Source: TA-21 sp035620895 (GTDB taxonomy: Archaea; Thermoproteota; Nitrososphaeria; Nitrososphaerales; Nitrososphaeraceae). Taken from it: a stretch of DNA of 64,000 nucleotides. Position 1 is the first letter of the stretch; each line of letters begins with the position of its first letter. The stretch lies in NCBI GenBank assembly GCA_035620895.1, contig DASPFY010000004.1, positions 124,001-188,000 of the forward strand, written 5' to 3'. The notes under the pieces are model-generated. The model did not search any database. It was not told where the DNA came from and saw nothing but the letters and a program-made list of their open reading frames with translations. The position numbers and the translations under genes are program-made. Below, one piece after another: positions 60,059-64,000 of this stretch.

Positions 60059-60396
60059 AATTTTTTCTGACCAGCTTTTTATTTTAAATTTTATTCTATT
60101 TTATAGCCCTTAAAGCTTAACCTAAACGCATCGAACAGAGAATTGTGTGAAGTCTGTTCTTTGTTAAGAAGATCACTACACTAAATCGGATTTTCTTTTG
60201 AAAAATCATAGCCATCCGCATACTGGACGTTTATGAGTGCCGATGCATCAAGAGCTTCTTATACACCCAATTAGACTATCTCTGTAGCTGAAATTAGAAA
60301 ATCTTAGTGTTATTTGGTAAACTCCGTGAAGTTATATATTTATTACTAGATAGAGACGTCAACGTAATGGATAATGGTTGAGGTTGCAATAATTAT
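60059..60396. other. 338-bp intergenic region with sdh promoter
   Basis: No ORF, tRNA or repeat was found in this gap. The left end (60060-60105) is T/A-rich and could end transcription of the membrane-protein gene. The right end holds the sdh TATA box. The middle 200 bases show nothing I can name. Confidence 0.6.
60332..60344 (+). promoter_or_regulatory. Probable TATA box of the sdh operon
   Basis: TATATATTTATTA lies about 60 bases before the sdhA TTG at 60397, implying a leader of roughly 35 bases. A GAGGTTG Shine-Dalgarno (60380-60386) sits ten bases before the start codon, in keeping with a led transcript. Confidence 0.45.
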
Positions 60397-62118
60397 TTGA
60401 CAGACCGTATTTCACATGATATCCTGATCATAGGTACGGGTTTGGCAGGATTGCGAGCTGCTATTTCCTGTGCTATGAGAAACGGGAAACTGAACATAGG
60501 GGTAATTTCAAAAGTGCAGGTGATGCGCTCACACTCTGTTTCGGCGGAAGGAGGAACTGCGGCAGTCCTGTTTTCTGATGAGGGTGACAACATTGAATCC
60601 CATATTTATGATACTATTAGAGGTAGTGACTTTCTTTGTGATCAGGATGTTGCCGAAAAACTTGCTCACGAAATACCCAATGAAATATATCAATTGGACA
60701 AATGGGGAATGCCCTGGTCAAGAAGGGATGATGGAAGGATTGATCAGAGGAAATTCGGAGGATATTCTTTCCCGAGGGCAACATATGCACAGGATAAAGT
60801 GGGATTCTATGAAATGCAGTCACTATATGATACGTGTCTAAAATATGATAACATTCACTTTTACAATGAATGGTTTTGTACTTCAATCCTAGATGATGGG
60901 AACAATAACTTTGCAGGTGTTACTGCGATAGAGATGAAAAGTGGCAACTTCAATGTTTTCAAATCTAATTCTGGTATTATTGCCACTGGTGGAGCTGGCA
61001 GGCTTTACAGTTTTTCAACTTATGGGTATTCTTCTACTCCTGACGGTCTGGATATGGCTTACCGATCTGGTCTAGCGCTAAAGGATATGGAATTTGTGCA
61101 ATTCCATCCTACAGGAATTCTTCCATCAGGTATTCTTATAACTGAAGGAGCTAGGGGAGAAGGAGGCTATCTTATTAATAATTTGGGCGAAAGATTTATG
61201 AAAAACTATGCGCCTGAAAAATTAGAACTTGCTCCTCGTGACGTAGTTTCCAGATCAATGATAAAAGAAATTGAAAATGGAAGAGGATTTAAACATGAAA
61301 CTGGTGTTGATTGTCTCAAATTAGATCTAACGCATTTGGGAGAGGAGCGAATAAAGGAGAGATTGGCCGGAATTCGAGAGATAGGTATCAAATTTTCAGG
61401 CGTTGACATAATAAGTGAACCCATAGAGATAAGGCCAGTATGTCATTACATGATGGGTGGAATTCATACAAATATTGACGGTCAAACGGAGATGAATGGC
61501 TTGTGGTCAGCAGGTGAGGCCGCATGTAACGGACTTCATGGAGCAAATCGACTTGGAGCAAATTCTACTTCTGAATGTTTAGTCTGGGGAGCTATAACGG
61601 GAAGGTTGGCAGCTGATTATGCAGAGAAGAAAAAAGATATAACGCTCAGCATAGCAGCTAACAAGATTCAGACAGAAGAAAATAGAATATTTGATGGGAT
61701 TTTCCGAGGAAGGGGTCAGGTAAACCCGTATGATGTTAGAAAGGAGTTTACTGATTTGATGGATATTAAGGCATATATATTTAGAAATGAGAATGACCTT
61801 GTTCAGGGTCTAAGTAAAGTTAGAGAGCTTAGAAAATTAACTTGGAAACACGTTGATGATAGCGCAAAGGAATATAACACAAATTTCATAAATGTAATGG
61901 AGATAGATTCATTATTGAGAATAGGAGAAATAATAATTGTAGGTGCATTGAACAGGCGAGAATCAAGAGGTGCACATTTCAGGACGGACTATCCTAATAG
62001 AGATGATGTTAATTTCTTAAGGCACACACTAGCATACTATAATGGCGATAATGAACCTCAGTTTTCATGGCATCCGGTTACATTAACAAGGTATGTCCCA
62101 GCAGAGAGAAAATATTAA
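60397..62118 (+). CDS. sdhA: Succinate dehydrogenase flavoprotein subunit
   Basis: SdhA oxidises succinate to fumarate using covalently bound FAD. The Rossmann start ILIIGTGLAGLRAAIS, the FAD-linking His46 in RSHSVSAEGGTAAV, and FHPTGILPSGILITEGARGEGG are all clear, as is RPVCHYMMGGIHTN with active-site residues. The 573-residue length is standard. The start is TTG at 60397 with a good Shine-Dalgarno. The stop overlaps sdhC by one base (TAATG). Confidence 0.96.
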   Translation: MTDRISHDILIIGTGLAGLRAAISCAMRNGKLNIGVISKVQVMRSHSVSAEGGTAAVLFSDEGDNIESHIYDTIRGSDFLCDQDVAEKLAHEIPNEIYQLDKWGMPWSRRDDGRIDQRKFGGYSFPRATYAQDKVGFYEMQSLYDTCLKYDNIHFYNEWFCTSILDDGNNNFAGVTAIEMKSGNFNVFKSNSGIIATGGAGRLYSFSTYGYSSTPDGLDMAYRSGLALKDMEFVQFHPTGILPSGILITEGARGEGGYLINNLGERFMKNYAPEKLELAPRDVVSRSMIKEIENGRGFKHETGVDCLKLDLTHLGEERIKERLAGIREIGIKFSGVDIISEPIEIRPVCHYMMGGIHTNIDGQTEMNGLWSAGEAACNGLHGANRLGANSTSECLVWGAITGRLAADYAEKKKDITLSIAANKIQTEENRIFDGIFRGRGQVNPYDVRKEFTDLMDIKAYIFRNENDLVQGLSKVRELRKLTWKHVDDSAKEYNTNFINVMEIDSLLRIGEIIIVGALNRRESRGAHFRTDYPNRDDVNFLRHTLAYYNGDNEPQFSWHPVTLTRYVPAERKY

Positions 62119-62564
62119 TGAAAGAGTTTGAGCAGCCAAGTCGCAATAATTTGGAAGGATTAAAGGGATGGCTCAATCCTTCAAGATATGGATGGGAACG
62201 TATTTCCTATTGGTTTCAGAGATTAACAGGAGTTTTTCTTCTGATATACTTCATTGGACATGTTTATGAAACAAGTACAATAGTCAATGGTCAGAATGCG
62301 TGGGAATCATTTCTAGAACTAACTCAGACAGTATGGGGACATCTGTTCCTAATTATGGTAATAGGAGCAAGTACATTTCATTCTGCTAATGGTATTCGGC
62401 TGATCTTTACTCATGCGGGTATCGGATTGGGGACTCCTAGTAGACCTGACTATCCTTACAGTCCTTCATCGTTAAATTACAGACAAAAGTCTGGCATTTG
62501 GATAGCACTGATTCTATCTGCCGCTGCAATGTTCTATGGATTTAATATCTTGTTTGGAGAGTAA
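62118..62564 (+). CDS. sdhC: Succinate dehydrogenase membrane-anchor subunit C
   Basis: This 148-residue membrane protein has an N-terminal amphipathic part (LNPSRYGWERISYWFQRLTGVFLLIYFIGHVYETS) and three membrane helices, with histidines suited to heme b coordination (FIGHVYE, TFHSANG). The ATG at 62118 overlaps the sdhA stop as TAATG. A longer ORF in the same frame starts at 62067 inside sdhA, but the coupled ATG is the more likely start. Confidence 0.88.
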   Translation: MKEFEQPSRNNLEGLKGWLNPSRYGWERISYWFQRLTGVFLLIYFIGHVYETSTIVNGQNAWESFLELTQTVWGHLFLIMVIGASTFHSANGIRLIFTHAGIGLGTPSRPDYPYSPSSLNYRQKSGIWIALILSAAAMFYGFNILFGE

Positions 62565-62566
62565 TC

Positions 62567-62923
62567 ATGGATAGTCACACAGTGCTAAAAGAAAGTCAGA
62601 TAATGAAGATTCATTACATTACAGGTATTGCCGCAATTTTTGTGGTTGCTGTCCATATTCTCATGAGGCTCATAGTTCCATTTGAATTGAGTCTTGAATA
62701 CGATTATATTATTGCAAATTACAAGAACATCATTTATGTTCTCATCCTCGAGTCAATCCTTGTATTGATTTCCGTTCATGGCTTTAATGGAATGAGAATA
62801 ATATTGCTGGAACTAAGACAGACCAAACCCTGGGAAAATATGGTTACAATTGTGACCATTTCTGCAATGGTTGCCCTGATTGCTTATGGAACTAGAACAA
62901 TAATATTGGCAAATGGATTGTGA
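62567..62923 (+). CDS. sdhD: Succinate dehydrogenase membrane-anchor subunit D
   Basis: This 118-residue hydrophobic protein has three membrane helices and histidines in MKIHYITG, VAVHILMRL and ISVHGFNGMR that fit heme b binding. It follows sdhC by two bases and precedes sdhB by nine, so position supports the call. Sequence similarity within the SdhD family is low, and the assignment leans on context. Confidence 0.85.
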   Translation: MDSHTVLKESQIMKIHYITGIAAIFVVAVHILMRLIVPFELSLEYDYIIANYKNIIYVLILESILVLISVHGFNGMRIILLELRQTKPWENMVTIVTISAMVALIAYGTRTIILANGL

Positions 62924-62932
62924 TTTGTAATA

Positions 62933-63745
62933 TTGAGTAATGCTGAAAGTAAAAACGAAGAGACGATAACACTAAAAGTATATAGAGAAAATAGGGGTCA
63001 AAAAACAGGATCACATTATGACAATTTTCAAGTACCATACAAAAGATGGACTACTGTATTGGATGCATTATTGTATGCAAAAAATTACATTGATTCGAGT
63101 GTTGCCATCAGATATTCTTGCAGGATGGCATCATGTGGTTCGTGTGGAATGAAAATTAACGGGATTCCTAGATTGGCCTGTTATACCAAAATCTCCGAAT
63201 TGGAAACATCAACTATTGAATGCGAGCCTTTAGCAAATTTTCCTATAATAAGAGACCTGGTTACTGATTTCTCACTTTTCTTTAACCATCATAAAGAAAT
63301 GCAACCTTACATCCAGAACAAAGAAAATTCTGGAAATGATACTGAAAAAAAGACGTTTTCATTTTACCAATCACCAGAAGACGTAGATAAATATCTTCAA
63401 TTCTCGTACTGCATAAAATGTGGATTATGTTATTCTGCATGTCCAACAGTCGGGACGGATTTGAGATTTCCTGGGCCTCAAGCCTTGGCACAGCTATACA
63501 GATATTATGCGGACACAAGGGATGAATCAAAGAACAGGTTGAACATAGTTGACGACAGGCATGGGATATGGAGATGTCACTTTGCAGGATCTTGTAGCAA
63601 AGTATGTCCAAAAGGTGTAGATCCGGCCTTGGGTATCCAGTTGCTAAGATCTTACATGCTTGGTATTTCAAAAAATAACAAAGAGCCGGCAAAAAAAATT
63701 GAAATAATAACAGACAAAGAAGAAAATAATGACAATAATAGTTAG
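62933..63745 (+). CDS. sdhB: Succinate dehydrogenase iron-sulfur subunit
   Basis: SdhB passes electrons from SdhA to the membrane through three Fe-S clusters. The 2Fe-2S motif CRMASCGSCGMKING and its fourth Cys in PRLACYTK are present, as are the C-terminal cluster motifs CIKCGLCYSACPTVG and CHFAGSCSKVCPKGVDP. The length of 270 residues is normal. The start is TTG at 62933 (MSNAESKNEET). It ends the sdhA-C-D-B operon. Confidence 0.95.
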   Translation: MSNAESKNEETITLKVYRENRGQKTGSHYDNFQVPYKRWTTVLDALLYAKNYIDSSVAIRYSCRMASCGSCGMKINGIPRLACYTKISELETSTIECEPLANFPIIRDLVTDFSLFFNHHKEMQPYIQNKENSGNDTEKKTFSFYQSPEDVDKYLQFSYCIKCGLCYSACPTVGTDLRFPGPQALAQLYRYYADTRDESKNRLNIVDDRHGIWRCHFAGSCSKVCPKGVDPALGIQLLRSYMLGISKNNKEPAKKIEIITDKEENNDNNS

Positions 63746-63768
63746 TTCAGATTTTTAGCCTGAGCGAA

Positions 63769-64000
63769 CTATTTTGACGGTAATTTACTTTCATTTACTT
63801 GCTTGTTTATGGCATCTGCCATAAAGTGATTGCTTACATTTACTTTCGATTCCGTTACGCCATGTATCTTGTAGACATTATCGCGTATATCTTGAGCAAT
63901 CTTAAAACCAAAAATAGCAGGACAAAAAGGGCTTGTCAGGTGTAAGTCTATTTTTACCTTTCCTTCTTCAATATCTACTTTATCAATAAGTTCCAATTCC
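63769..64000 (-). CDS. DUF59 (MIP18/SufT-like) Fe-S assembly protein, N-terminus outside window
   Basis: The minus-strand frame is open to the window edge and encodes the C-terminal two thirds of a DUF59 protein: ELIDKVDIEEGKVKIDLHLT followed by SPFCPAIFGFKIAQDIRDNVYK. The SPFCP segment, with its cysteine, is the active-site region of MIP18-type Fe-S carriers. The upstream DPE motif is beyond the edge. A TTG at 63996 is probably not the start, because the family's N-terminal motif lies upstream. With sufB at the window start and sdhB beside it, a role in Fe-S maturation is plausible. Confidence 0.82.
   Translation of the reverse strand, partial: ELELIDKVDIEEGKVKIDLHLTSPFCPAIFGFKIAQDIRDNVYKIHGVTESKVNVSNHFMADAINKQVNESKLPSK

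Noticed and set aside
62067..62117. N-terminal extension of sdhC inside sdhA
   Set aside because: The coupled TAATG start at 62118 gives the expected SdhC N-terminus; the extension would overlap sdhA by 50 bases.

Overview
This window is a gene-dense stretch of an ammonia-oxidising-type thaumarchaeon (class Nitrososphaeria). The grounds are archaeal informational genes (L21e, L37e, L40e, L24e, S28e, Rpo4, aIF5B, LSm, Cbf5, archaeal AdkA, SecY), a 4-hydroxybutyryl-CoA dehydratase of the hydroxypropionate/hydroxybutyrate carbon-fixation cycle, many very small zinc-finger proteins, frequent TTG/GTG starts, leaderless promoters and AT-rich DNA. No insertion sequence, CRISPR array, prophage or rRNA gene was seen. 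The layout is that of a core chromosome with a few accessory spots.

Region by region: 1-1373 holds a nearly complete sufB on the minus strand. 1539-8373 is one plus-strand tetrapyrrole cluster (precorrin-2 dehydrogenase, hemA, hemB, hemL, hemC, SUMT, hemD) running from glutamyl-tRNA to uroporphyrinogen III and siroheme/cobalamin precursors. 8459-12105 carries radA and an L21e-rpo4-DUF655-rsmA-prmC-like series. 12153-21469 is mixed: isocitrate-dehydrogenase family, RNase HI, a cupredoxin-like protein without copper ligands, a signal-peptidase-like protein, a DRG GTPase with an apparent CTG start, a large radical SAM protein, an alkyladenine glycosylase and several small lineage proteins. 21685-32386 holds nucleotide and lipid-carrier genes (purA, pyrF, Nudix, cis-prenyltransferase, ubiX, PfkB kinase, MTA phosphorylase plus apt). 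32505-34016 is 4-hydroxybutyryl-CoA dehydratase. 34096-36355 holds L40e, small zinc-finger genes, rlmE and an intron-bearing tRNA-Ser.

36410-38647 is the most unusual accessory spot: two secreted acidic proteins, one made of RTX-type calcium-binding repeats and one densely sequon-decorated, each preceded by a near-identical 150-bp sequence. 38726-44617 is the minus-strand L18-S5-L30-L15-secY-adk-cmk-cbf5 operon. 44687-49959 holds larB-like, mdh, L37e, LSm, creatininase-family and purU genes. A tRNA-Leu gene that appears to carry two introns lies at 50413-50543. glmM-like and L7Ae-S28e-L24e-ndk-aIF5B follow on the plus strand, then thioredoxin, archease and hisS. 57816-58520 is a secreted-protein pseudogene with exactly two in-frame stops. 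The window closes with a thaumarchaeal membrane protein, the sdhA-C-D-B operon and a partial DUF59 gene.

Functionally the window joins respiration and carbon metabolism (Sdh, Mdh, isocitrate dehydrogenase family, 4-hydroxybutyryl-CoA dehydratase) with the synthesis of their cofactors (tetrapyrroles, Fe-S assembly by SufB and DUF59, UbiX prenyl-FMN) and with translation and protein export. All family names come from reading the sequences; no database search was run.
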